Source: Bacillota bacterium (GTDB taxonomy: Bacteria; Bacillota; Clostridia; Christensenellales; CALWSW01). Taken from it: a DNA stretch of 5,312 nucleotides. Position 1 is the stretch's first letter; each line of letters begins with the position of its first letter. A program made the position numbers and the translations under genes. The notes below the pieces were generated by a model, which searched no databases, was not told where the DNA came from, and saw nothing but the letters and a program-made list of their open reading frames with translations. The stretch covers positions 1-5,312 of the forward strand of contig JAEYFO010000070.1 of NCBI GenBank assembly GCA_023402915.1, read 5' to 3'. Below, piece by piece: positions 1 to 4,411 of this stretch.

Positions 1-668
1 TAGCCGAACAGTGCGCCGAACAGCTCCTTTCGGAGGTTGTCCGCCTGCGAAAGGCAGCGCGCGGGAAGATGGCGGCGAAAGCAGGCGGTGATGGAATCAC
101 GGTCGCGTAGGAAAAAGAAGGTGGAAAGCAGCAGCACGACCAAAAACACGATCCCGCCGGGCAGGCCGACGGCGCAGGTCACGACGAAAGAGGCCAGCGC
201 GCTCACGGCGTTTGCGGCCAGCGCCATCAACGCGCCGTAGAGCTGTTGCATCAGCGCGCTCAGCCGCGGGTGGAGAAAGGAGCTCCAGCGCTCCAGTGCG
301 GCGCTTGTCCCGTCGATCCATTCATAAAGCGCCGCGGAAAGCTGAGGCCAGTGTTCGACCAGGCTGGAGATCTCGGATACGATGCGGGCGGTCAGCAGGG
401 TCAGCAGCGTTCCCACCACGGCCAGCAGGAGGATCAGGCCGAGGAACGCGCAGACGGAGCGGGGAACGCCGTACTTTTTCAAAAAACGGACAAATGGTTC
501 TGCCAGCTGGGAAAAAAGCAAGCCCAGCGTCACGGGGAGCAGCAGGAGCGCCAGCTTTATTCCGAAAAAGAGACAAGCTCCCGTCAAGAGGGCAGCGCCC
601 AGCAGCTTCAGGCCGTTTCGCCAGCGGGGCGGCAGCAGGGGAGGGAGAGGACGAACGGATCGTTTCAT
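1..668 (-). CDS. ytvI: YtvI-like sporulation integral membrane protein (AI-2E transporter family), N-terminal part
   Basis: The ORF reads from an ATG at 668 leftwards off the window edge; 222 codons are visible with no stop, and full-length members have roughly 350-370 residues. An AAGGAG ribosome binding site at 675-680 lies 6 bases before the ATG. The protein opens with a basic segment (MKRSVR), then a hydrophobic hairpin at residues 22-53, a further membrane segment near 71-93, an amphipathic stretch at 96-145 and more membrane segments at 146-188. Family-like landmarks are the 'P..LGLLFSQLAEP' turn at 45-58, the 'GGIVF...LLSTFFFLRDRDSI' segment at 171-193 and 'LRKELFGALFG' at the edge, where YtvI proteins continue into a conserved AQ motif. 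In Bacillus subtilis ytvI is known as a sporulation gene of the mother cell; its transported substrate is unknown. The AI-2E family call is firm and the YtvI subgroup likely, helped by spoIIID nearby. The alternative is a general AI-2E permease. Confidence 0.82.
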   Translation of the reverse strand, partial: MKRSVRPLPPLLPPRWRNGLKLLGAALLTGACLFFGIKLALLLLPVTLGLLFSQLAEPFVRFLKKYGVPRSVCAFLGLILLLAVVGTLLTLLTARIVSEISSLVEHWPQLSAALYEWIDGTSAALERWSSFLHPRLSALMQQLYGALMALAANAVSALASFVVTCAVGLPGGIVFLVVLLLSTFFFLRDRDSITACFRRHLPARCLSQADNLRKELFGALFG

Positions 669-734
669 CAGGAACTCCTTTTTGCAGAGAACGGGGATAG
701 GGGAATTTTGCAGGCCGTAGCAGAGAAACAGCCG

Positions 735-846
735 GAAAACCGCAAAGAATTCCGTTTCTTATTGGAAAATGGAATCTTTCGGGAAGCGCAGGCTTTCTTG
801 TATTTTGCCGCAATTCTGCTATACTGAACCTGAAAACCGCAAAGAA
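735..846 (+). repeat. Perfect 15-bp direct repeat in the ytvI/zinc-ribbon gap
   Basis: GAAAACCGCAAAGAA occurs at 735-749 and again at 832-846, with starts 97 bp apart. Including the flank CC plus one variable base, 17 of 18 positions agree. The second copy covers the predicted transcription start of the downstream plus-strand gene; the first lies in the leader or upstream region of the minus-strand gene. It may be a regulator-binding repeat or the scar of a small duplication. Its core recurs elsewhere in the window. Confidence 0.7.
798..825 (+). promoter_or_regulatory. Predicted extended -10 promoter for the zinc-ribbon gene
   Basis: A -10 hexamer TATACT at 820-825 is preceded by TGC at 817-819, giving an extended -10 element. 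A weak -35 (TTGTAT, 798-803) sits 16 bp upstream. Transcription would begin near 832 and give a leader of about 85 bases containing the hairpin at 855-885. Confidence 0.5.
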
Positions 847-849
847 AGA

Positions 850-885
850 AAAAAGCCGCCCCGCTCCGGCAAAAGCCGCGGCGGC
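850..885 (-). terminator. GC-rich hairpin with minus-strand T-tract
   Basis: GCCGCC (855-860) pairs with GGCGGC (880-885), and within it CGGC (867-870) pairs with GCCG (875-878) around an AAAA loop. Read on the minus strand the stem is followed directly by TTTTTTCTTTCTTT, the form of an intrinsic terminator. No minus-strand gene lies just upstream of it, so it would block antisense transcription heading towards ytvI. In the plus-strand transcript the same hairpin forms part of the leader, 18 bases before the ribosome binding site at 904-910. Confidence 0.55.
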
Positions 886-916
886 AGGCGGGAAGAGAAA
901 TGCAAGGAGGTTTCCA

Positions 917-1342
917 ATGAAAAGCATCAAGCCGGGACGCGGCCCGTCGAAGATGAGCTTTGCCGCGTCGATCGTTTCGATCGTATTCGGAATTTTCTGG
1001 ACGATTCTGGCCTTTTCCATCACGGGTGGAATGAGATCGGCGGGCGGAATGTTCTCGATCGTATCGCTGATCTTCCCGCTCTTTGGCGTCTGCTTTGTGG
1101 TGCTTGGCATCGTTCAGGCGGTGTATCACTACAAAAATGCCAACGGGGAAGAGCGCGGTTCCCTTTTTGACATCACGGAGGACGGAGAAGAGGGCGATCC
1201 GTATGACCCGCGCCGCAAAGACCAAAAGAACGAAGAAAAACAGCCGCAGGAAACGGGAAAATCCTATTGCCCCTATTGCGGAAAGAAGCTGGAGGACAGC
1301 GGATTTCGCTATTGCCCGCACTGCGGAAAGACGCTGTGGTAA
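917..1342 (+). CDS. Small membrane protein with two transmembrane helices and a C-terminal zinc ribbon
   Basis: The protein has 141 residues. Its ATG is preceded by AAGGAGG at 904-910 with 6 bases of spacing, and it ends in TAA. A short basic N-terminus (MKSIKPGRGPSK) leads into two hydrophobic helices at about 13-35 and 46-70. A charged, probably disordered linker rich in Glu, Asp, Lys and Gln follows (72-114). The C-terminus is a compact zinc ribbon with two CxxCG knuckles, CPYCG at 118-122 and CPHCG at 133-137, so Cys118, 121, 133 and 136 would bind one zinc. The positive-inside pattern suggests that both tails face the cytoplasm. Proteins of this layout are common in Firmicutes and mostly uncharacterised; I assign no function. 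The gene is divergent from ytvI and converges on spoIIID, and it appears monocistronic. The zinc-ribbon and membrane calls are strong. Confidence 0.9.
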   Translation: MKSIKPGRGPSKMSFAASIVSIVFGIFWTILAFSITGGMRSAGGMFSIVSLIFPLFGVCFVVLGIVQAVYHYKNANGEERGSLFDITEDGEEGDPYDPRRKDQKNEEKQPQETGKSYCPYCGKKLEDSGFRYCPHCGKTLW

Positions 1343-1405
1343 TATGTAAAATCAGAAAATATGGAACGAAAGAACGGAGAAAAATAAACCAAAATAACAC
1401 GAGAA

Positions 1406-1446
1406 AAAACCGCTGATCCATGAAATATAGGGATAGCGGTTTTCAT
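1406..1446. terminator. Bidirectional intrinsic terminator between convergent genes
   Basis: AAAACCGCT (1406-1414) pairs with AGCGGTTTT (1435-1443). The stem continues, past a bulged G at 1415, as ATCC (1416-1419) with GGAT (1431-1434) around an 11-base loop. The plus strand continues into T-rich sequence (TTTCATTTTAT). The minus strand ends in TTTTTTCTC. It serves the zinc-ribbon gene and spoIIID, which converge here. Confidence 0.85.
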
Positions 1447-1461
1447 TTTATCTTATTGTTC

Positions 1462-1719
1462 TTATTGTAATTCTTCGGGATGATATTTTCTCATCGTGGC
1501 CTGACCGCCTCGAATGTGCCGCTGCGCCTTGTTGAGCGCAAGCACCTGGCGGACCTGTCCGGCCAGCGCCGCGTCTACGGCGGGCAGACGCTCCGTAGCG
1601 TCTTTATGAACGCTCGACTTGCTTACGCCGAATTTGGCGGCGGCCTGACGGACAGTACAGCCGGTCTCCACCAGATAAGCGCCAATGCTGCGGCAGCGCT
1701 CTTTGATGTACTCCTGCAA
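1462..1719 (-). CDS. spoIIID: Sporulation transcriptional regulator SpoIIID
   Basis: SpoIIID is a small DNA-binding protein of the mother cell that activates and represses sigma-E and sigma-K genes during endospore formation. From the TTG at 1719 the product has 85 residues (about 93 in Bacillus subtilis). It lines up along its whole length with what I know of the family: an N-terminal 'QEYIKER' and 'IGAYLVET' (2-19), a helix-turn-helix around 'TVRQAAAKFGVSKSSVHKD' (22-40), the strongly conserved 'TERLP' (42-46), and the basic C-terminal segment 'RHIRGGQAT..KY' (67-79) that helps grip DNA. TTG is chosen because family homology begins exactly there and a GGAGG at 1727-1731 lies 7 bases upstream. 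An in-frame TTG at 1782 would add 21 unrelated residues and would lie upstream of the predicted promoter. The gene stands alone, with a sigma-E-like promoter upstream and a shared terminator downstream. Family identity is near certain. Confidence 0.97.
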   Translation of the reverse strand: MQEYIKERCRSIGAYLVETGCTVRQAAAKFGVSKSSVHKDATERLPAVDAALAGQVRQVLALNKAQRHIRGGQATMRKYHPEELQ

Positions 1720-1725
1720 ATTTTT

Positions 1726-1733
1726 CCCTCCCC
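1726..1733 (-). promoter_or_regulatory. Ribosome binding site that fixes the TTG start of spoIIID
   Basis: On the minus strand the sequence is GGGGAGGG, with its GGAGG core at 1731-1727, then seven bases, then TTG at 1719. No in-frame ATG exists nearby. This spacing, together with family homology beginning at this codon, supports the non-ATG start. Confidence 0.85.
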
Positions 1734-1740
1734 ATATGCG

Positions 1741-1750
1741 ATTTGTACAT
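1741..1750 (-). promoter_or_regulatory. Possible SpoIIID binding site at the spoIIID transcription start
   Basis: ATGTACAAAT on the minus strand matches 9 of 10 positions of the known Bacillus SpoIIID consensus WWRRACARNY; only the fourth position differs. It lies directly downstream of the predicted -10, over the likely start of transcription. SpoIIID is known to control its own gene in Bacillus, but a site here would be better placed for repression than activation. The consensus is degenerate, so chance is possible. Confidence 0.35.
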
Positions 1751-1777
1751 AGTATGAACGCAGGGGCGTGACCATGC
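1749..1777 (-). promoter_or_regulatory. Sigma-E type promoter for spoIIID
   Basis: On the minus strand, GCATGGT (1777-1771) matches 5 of 7 positions of the sigma-E -35 (KMATATT). After a 14-bp spacer, CATACTAT (1756-1749) matches 7 of 8 positions of the sigma-E -10 (CATACAHT). Transcription would begin near 1742, about 23 bases ahead of the start codon. Sigma-E control of spoIIID is established in Bacillus and related spore formers, which supports the call. Confidence 0.65.
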
Positions 1778-1797
1778 CTCAAAGCCGGAAACGGCGC

Positions 1798-1855
1798 AAA
1801 AAATCAAGGTCAGCAGACGGCGGATGGTACGGGTTCCATGACGCCGGCTGCTTTG
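1798..1855 (-). terminator. Terminator-like bulged hairpin upstream of the spoIIID promoter
   Basis: In plus-strand coordinates, AGCAG (1812-1816) pairs with CTGCT (1848-1852), GGCG (1819-1822) with CGCC (1842-1845), and ATGG (1824-1827) with CCAT (1836-1839). After a 4-base bulge, CAA (1805-1807) pairs with TTG (1853-1855). On the minus strand this is followed by ATTTTTT (1804-1798). It would stop antisense transcription before it enters the spoIIID promoter. The internal mismatches make it weaker than the convergent terminators. Confidence 0.4.
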
Positions 1856-2029
1856 AGGGGCGAAAGCAAAGGCGGTTTTCAGGGCGATTGAGAAACAGAA
1901 AACGCAGCTGATTGATAAGAAAAATTCAAAATAAAACTGAAAACATGAACTTTATACGATTTTTTACAGGAATCGAACTGAATTCATGCAAAAATTTCGA
2001 AAAAACGCTTTTCTACAGCAGTGCGGTTA

Positions 2030-2038
2030 TGCTATGAT
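2030..2038 (+). promoter_or_regulatory. Predicted extended -10 promoter of the symporter gene
   Basis: TGC (2030-2032) directly precedes TATGAT (2033-2038), an extended -10. No good -35 is visible; the best candidates around 2010-2016 are weak. AT-rich sequence upstream could compensate. Transcription would start near 2045, giving a leader of about 80 bases. Confidence 0.5.
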
Positions 2039-2050
2039 AGTGCAATAAAA

Positions 2051-2073
2051 CTCGCGCGGTCAAAGGGCGCGGG
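2051..2073 (+). promoter_or_regulatory. Hairpin at the 5' end of the symporter leader
   Basis: CTCGCGC (2051-2057) can pair with GCGCGGG (2067-2073), including one G-T wobble, around a 9-base loop. It lies within about 10 bases of the predicted transcription start and could protect the 5' end of the mRNA. The following sequence (GAATTTTATA) is a poor T-tract, so I do not call a terminator. Confidence 0.3.
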
Positions 2074-2126
2074 GAATTTTATATAAAGAAGAGACAGAAG
2101 AGCAAGAGAAGTGAGGAGGGATCATC

Positions 2127-3557
2127 TTGGAAGGGATCACGCGGGTGATCGACGCGGTCAACGGGTTTCTCTGGGGACCGGTGATGCTGTTGCTGCTGGT
2201 GGGAACGGGCATTGTGCTGACGGTGGGAACGAAGTTTTTCCAGGTGACGAAGTTCGGCCACGTGTTCCGGAACACCTTTTTGCGGCTGTTCCGCAGGCAC
2301 GAAAAATGTGAGGAAGAGGGGGCGCTTTCGCCGCTTCAGGCGCTTTCGACGGCGCTGGCCGGAACGATCGGCACGGGCAACATCGTCGGCGTGGCGGGCG
2401 CGATCGCCACGGGCGGCCCGGGCGCGGTTTTCTGGATGTGGGTCGCGGCGTTTTTTGGTATGATGACCAAGTACGCCGAGGCGGTTCTGGCCGTCAAATA
2501 CCGACAGAAAAATGAAAAAGGCGAATGGTCCGGCGGCCCGATGTACTATATTACCAACGGCCTTGGGAAAAAATGGAAGTGGCTGGCGGTGCTCTTTGCG
2601 CTGTTTGCAGCGGTGGGCTCTTTCGGCATTGGCAACATGACGCAGGTCAATTCCATCGCGTCGTCGCTCAACTCGGCATTCGGCATTCCGGTGTTGGCGA
2701 CAGGACTGGTCATTGCGGCGGTCGTGGCGGTGGTGGTGCTCGGCGGCGTCAAGCGCGTGGGCAAAGTCACGGCGGCCATCGTGCCCTTTATGAGCGCACT
2801 GTATATCCTTGGCGCGCTGGCCGTGCTGGTCTGCAACGCTCAAAATCTTCCGGCGGCGTTCGGCTCGATTTTCCGGGGCGCGTTCCAGCCGAGCAGCATT
2901 TTGGGCGGCGTGATGGGATATACGATCTCCCTCGCGATCACGAAGGGCATGGCGCGCGGCGTGTTCTCGAACGAGGCGGGGCTGGGGTCTGCGCCCATTG
3001 CCCACGCGGCCACGTCGGAAAAAGAGCCGGTCAAGCAGGGGCTTTACGGCGTGTTTGAGGTGTTTGTGGACACCATTGTCGTTTGCACGCTGACGGGCCT
3101 GACGATTCTGTCTGCTCCCGGAACGGAGAGCTTCCTTACGGGGTTTGCGGGACGGGCGGCGGAGCTGGACGGCGCGCAGCTGACGGCGCAGGCGTTTGGC
3201 TCGGTGTTCGGAAACGGCCTCGCGCAGGCGTTTATCGCGATCGCGATCTTCTTTTTCGCCTTTTCCACCATTATCGGCTGGTCCTATTACGGCGAAAAAT
3301 GCACGGAATATCTGCTCGGCACCAAAGCCGTGCTGGTGTATAAGCTGCTGTTCGTGGCGGCGCTGGTGTTGGGCGCATGCATGAAGATCGGTCTTGTTTG
3401 GGATCTGGCTGACATGCTAAACGGCCTGATGGCCATCCCGAACCTGATCGCGCTCCTGGGGTTGAGCGGCGTTGTGTTCAAGCTAACGAAGGAATATGTC
3501 CAAAATCGTGGCAATTTTCCGGAAAAACTGGACAAAAACCGCAATTTGAAGGGCTGA
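2127..3557 (+). CDS. Sodium:alanine/glycine symporter, AGCS family
   Basis: This cytoplasmic-membrane permease should couple uptake of a small neutral amino acid, usually alanine or glycine, to sodium entry. Its 476 residues are full length for the family (about 450-490), which has a LeuT-type fold with about 11 helices. Conserved blocks in order: 'QALSTALAGTIGTGNIVGVA' (71-90) with 'GGPGAVFWMWVAA' (96-108), the helix-break region that holds substrate and sodium in the solved archaeal homologue; 'SGGPMYYI' (135-142); 'GNMTQVNSIA' (169-178); 'GVFSNEAGLGSAPIAHA' (278-294); 'FSTIIGWSYYGEK' (379-391); and 'DLADMLNGLMAIPNLIALL' (426-444). The start is TTG, backed by AGGAGGG at 2114-2120 with 6 bases of spacing. 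No key block is missing. The basic tail after 452 is cytoplasmic. The gene is monocistronic, with an extended -10 promoter and a downstream hairpin terminator. Substrate choice within the family cannot be read from sequence alone. Confidence 0.95.
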   Translation: MEGITRVIDAVNGFLWGPVMLLLLVGTGIVLTVGTKFFQVTKFGHVFRNTFLRLFRRHEKCEEEGALSPLQALSTALAGTIGTGNIVGVAGAIATGGPGAVFWMWVAAFFGMMTKYAEAVLAVKYRQKNEKGEWSGGPMYYITNGLGKKWKWLAVLFALFAAVGSFGIGNMTQVNSIASSLNSAFGIPVLATGLVIAAVVAVVVLGGVKRVGKVTAAIVPFMSALYILGALAVLVCNAQNLPAAFGSIFRGAFQPSSILGGVMGYTISLAITKGMARGVFSNEAGLGSAPIAHAATSEKEPVKQGLYGVFEVFVDTIVVCTLTGLTILSAPGTESFLTGFAGRAAELDGAQLTAQAFGSVFGNGLAQAFIAIAIFFFAFSTIIGWSYYGEKCTEYLLGTKAVLVYKLLFVAALVLGACMKIGLVWDLADMLNGLMAIPNLIALLGLSGVVFKLTKEYVQNRGNFPEKLDKNRNLKG

Positions 3558-3641
3558 CGGGCGGCATTTTCAAAAACAGGATCGATGCGATGAAACGGAC
3601 GCCGGCTTGACAGTTGAACGTTCATAAAGCGAGAAAGAAGA

Positions 3642-3671
3642 AAAAGGCGTGACTTTACGGTCGCGCCTTTT
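3642..3671. terminator. Bidirectional intrinsic terminator between the symporter and gene 5
   Basis: AAAAGGCG (3642-3649) pairs with CGCCTTTT (3664-3671). The stem continues through a T-G wobble into GAC (3651-3653) with GTC (3660-3662) and closes on a 6-base loop. The minus strand runs on into TTTTTCTTCTTTC, an excellent tail for the minus-strand gene. The plus strand has only a four-T tail, so termination there may be weaker. Confidence 0.85.
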
Positions 3672-3731
3672 GGCTGTAGGAAGCGGGGGTTTTGTTTTTC
3701 GAGAATTTCGGTTTGCCCAATTGGAACTTGA

Positions 3732-4142
3732 TCACTTTTTATAGGTCTGCCGGAACCATTCGGCAAAGCCCTCGATGGTGAGCCTGTCATCCAGATTTTC
3801 GATTGGCCGGGTCGCAGATTCTATAATGTCCTCCACGGACTTTCGTTTCCGCAAGCTGTCGTAATCAGGCCCCAGCGGATCCCCGTACTTTTTCTCCGTG
3901 GCGTAGAAAATATACTCCCGAAACAGAGGAGGCGCCGCGTCTTTATAGACCCGGCCCAACTCCCGGCGGCGCTGATGCAAGAGCCTTGCGATATTCTCTT
4001 TGGACTCTCCTTTTGCAAAAAGCGTTTCTTGAAAAGCGGCCAGCTCACGGACCTTTTGCTCATATTCCAACCTTAATGGATTTGATTTGAGCCCATGCTT
4101 TCGCAAGGAAGCCAGCTCCTGTTCAAATTCGCGATCCATCAT
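3732..4142 (-). CDS. Uncharacterised small helical protein with a YGDPLGP motif
   Basis: The product has 136 residues from the ATG at 4142; an adjacent ATG at 4139 is equally possible. GGAGG at 4148-4152 lies 5 bases before the first ATG and 8 before the second, and it overlaps an upstream GTG at 4148, which rules that start out. No signal peptide, membrane helix or cysteine is present, so it is probably cytoplasmic. The chain is highly charged and mainly helical: predicted helices at 3-16, 23-45, 48-66 and 72-84, then 'KKYGDPLGPDYDSL' (84-97), 'KSVEDIIESATRP' (101-113) and 'IEGFAEWFRQTY' (123-134). I cannot name the family. From memory, the 'KYGDPLGP...L...KS.EDII.SA.RP' pattern resembles small Firmicute proteins and some polymorphic-toxin C-terminal tails, but this is unverified. 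The gene has its own promoter and a good terminator. That it is a real gene is well supported; its function is unknown. Confidence 0.85.
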   Translation of the reverse strand: MMDREFEQELASLRKHGLKSNPLRLEYEQKVRELAAFQETLFAKGESKENIARLLHQRRRELGRVYKDAAPPLFREYIFYATEKKYGDPLGPDYDSLRKRKSVEDIIESATRPIENLDDRLTIEGFAEWFRQTYKK

Positions 4143-4172
4143 GCACACCTCCGTTTCCGAGTTCTTTAACTG

Positions 4173-4181
4173 AGTATATCA
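4173..4181 (-). promoter_or_regulatory. Predicted extended -10 promoter of gene 5
   Basis: On the minus strand TGA (4181-4179) directly precedes TATACT (4178-4173), an extended -10. A T-run lies just upstream and no clear -35 is present at normal spacing. Transcription would begin about 25 bases before the ATG. Confidence 0.55.
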
Positions 4182-4202
4182 AAAAAACTCTGAGGAAATC
4201 CA

Positions 4203-4242
4203 CAATTTGTCCGGAGAGCATGAGCATTTCCAATTTGACCGG
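4203..4242. repeat. Direct repeat CAATTTGwCCGG, two copies
   Basis: CAATTTGTCCGG at 4203-4214 and CAATTTGACCGG at 4231-4242 agree at 11 of 12 positions, with starts 28 bp apart. A tandem GAGCATGAGCAT lies between them at 4216-4227. The repeats sit just upstream of the gene 5 promoter, and the second overlaps the terminator-like hairpin. They could be an operator pair. Confidence 0.5.
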
Positions 4243-4266
4243 CCTGCCTTTCCGGCCGGCGTTTTT
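4239..4266 (+). terminator. Plus-strand terminator-like hairpin upstream of the gene 6 promoter
   Basis: CCGGCC (4239-4244) pairs with GGCCGG (4254-4259) around a 9-base loop, followed by CG and TTTTT (4262-4266). No plus-strand gene ends just upstream of it, so it would stop antisense transcription coming from gene 5 before it reaches the gene 6 promoter. Confidence 0.5.
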
Positions 4267-4301
4267 CGGGCGCAAACCCCTTTTTCATGCCAAAATGGAC
4301 G

Positions 4302-4354
4302 AAACCGGGGATTGCCGAAAAAGCCGTGCGTGGGGTACAATAAACTGGGGATTG
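4302..4354 (+). repeat. Direct repeat AAACyGGGGATTG flanking the gene 6 promoter
   Basis: AAACCGGGGATTG (4302-4314) and AAACTGGGGATTG (4342-4354) agree at 12 of 13 positions, with starts exactly 40 bp apart. The first copy overlaps the -35 hexamer and the second covers the likely transcription start. This placement suits a repressor pair acting on the phosphatase gene. Confidence 0.5.
4312..4341 (+). promoter_or_regulatory. Predicted promoter of the DUF89 phosphatase gene
   Basis: TTGCCG (4312-4317) and TACAAT (4336-4341) are separated by 18 bp, a reasonable vegetative promoter. Transcription would begin near 4348, leaving a leader of about 64 bases. Confidence 0.5.
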
Positions 4355-4362
4355 AGACGGTA

Positions 4363-4394
4363 CTTCTGCGCCTGCGCAGGAGGAAATCTTTTTT
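4363..4394 (+). promoter_or_regulatory. Leader hairpin masking a Shine-Dalgarno sequence, followed by a T-run
   Basis: CTTCTGCG (4363-4370) pairs with CGCAGGAG (4375-4382), with one G-T wobble and a CCTG loop. The 3' arm holds most of a perfect AGGAGG (4378-4383), which serves no proper start codon. A TTTTTT run follows at 4389-4394. The shape could be a weak attenuator or a translational switch ahead of the real ribosome binding site at 4400-4405. Confidence 0.35.
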
Positions 4395-4411
4395 GAGATA
4401 GGAGAGAAACA

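Larger units (their letters stand above)
1720..2126. other. 407-bp divergent intergenic region between spoIIID and the symporter
   Basis: The left part (1741-1777) holds the spoIIID promoter. The middle (1777-1858) is a large inverted repeat with a minus-strand terminator shape. From about 1900 to 2010 the sequence is very AT-rich and could act as an upstream element for the symporter promoter at 2030-2038. I see no supportable gene. A 30-codon ATG frame at 1945-2037 lacks a ribosome binding site. No glycine riboswitch or other recognised aptamer precedes the symporter. Confidence 0.6.

Noticed and set aside
797..804. AATACAAG on the minus strand as a sigma-E -10 for ytvI
   Set aside because: It matches 6 of 8 positions, but no acceptable -35 exists at 13-15 bp spacing, so I could not assign a ytvI promoter.
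246..827. 193-codon plus-strand open frame
   Set aside because: It lies antisense to the YtvI gene; the composition is Gln/Arg/Glu-rich and low in complexity, there is no ribosome binding site, and the minus-strand frame has clear family features.
322..1110. 262-codon minus-strand open frame
   Set aside because: It runs out of frame through the YtvI coding region and antisense across the zinc-ribbon gene; both overlapped genes have good starts and recognisable domains.
1932..1960. Plus-strand sigma-E-like pair TAAAACT / TATACGAT ahead of the symporter
   Set aside because: It has only 5/7 and 6/8 matches in very AT-rich DNA where such matches are expected; the extended -10 at 2030-2038 is better placed.
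1945..2037. 30-codon ATG frame in the spoIIID/symporter gap
   Set aside because: It has no ribosome binding site, its stop overlaps the predicted -10 of the symporter promoter, and it would lie upstream of the transcript.
2039..2126. Glycine riboswitch ahead of the AGCS gene, a common arrangement in the family
   Set aside because: The leader is only about 80 bases and lacks the conserved aptamer core; only a small hairpin is visible.
2079..3005. 308-codon minus-strand open frame opposite the symporter
   Set aside because: His/Arg-rich shadow of a GC-rich gene whose plus-strand frame encodes every conserved AGCS block.
3558..3641. Possible small gene or site between the symporter stop and the terminator
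   Set aside because: No frame with a ribosome binding site and no repeat or structure beyond the terminator hairpin.
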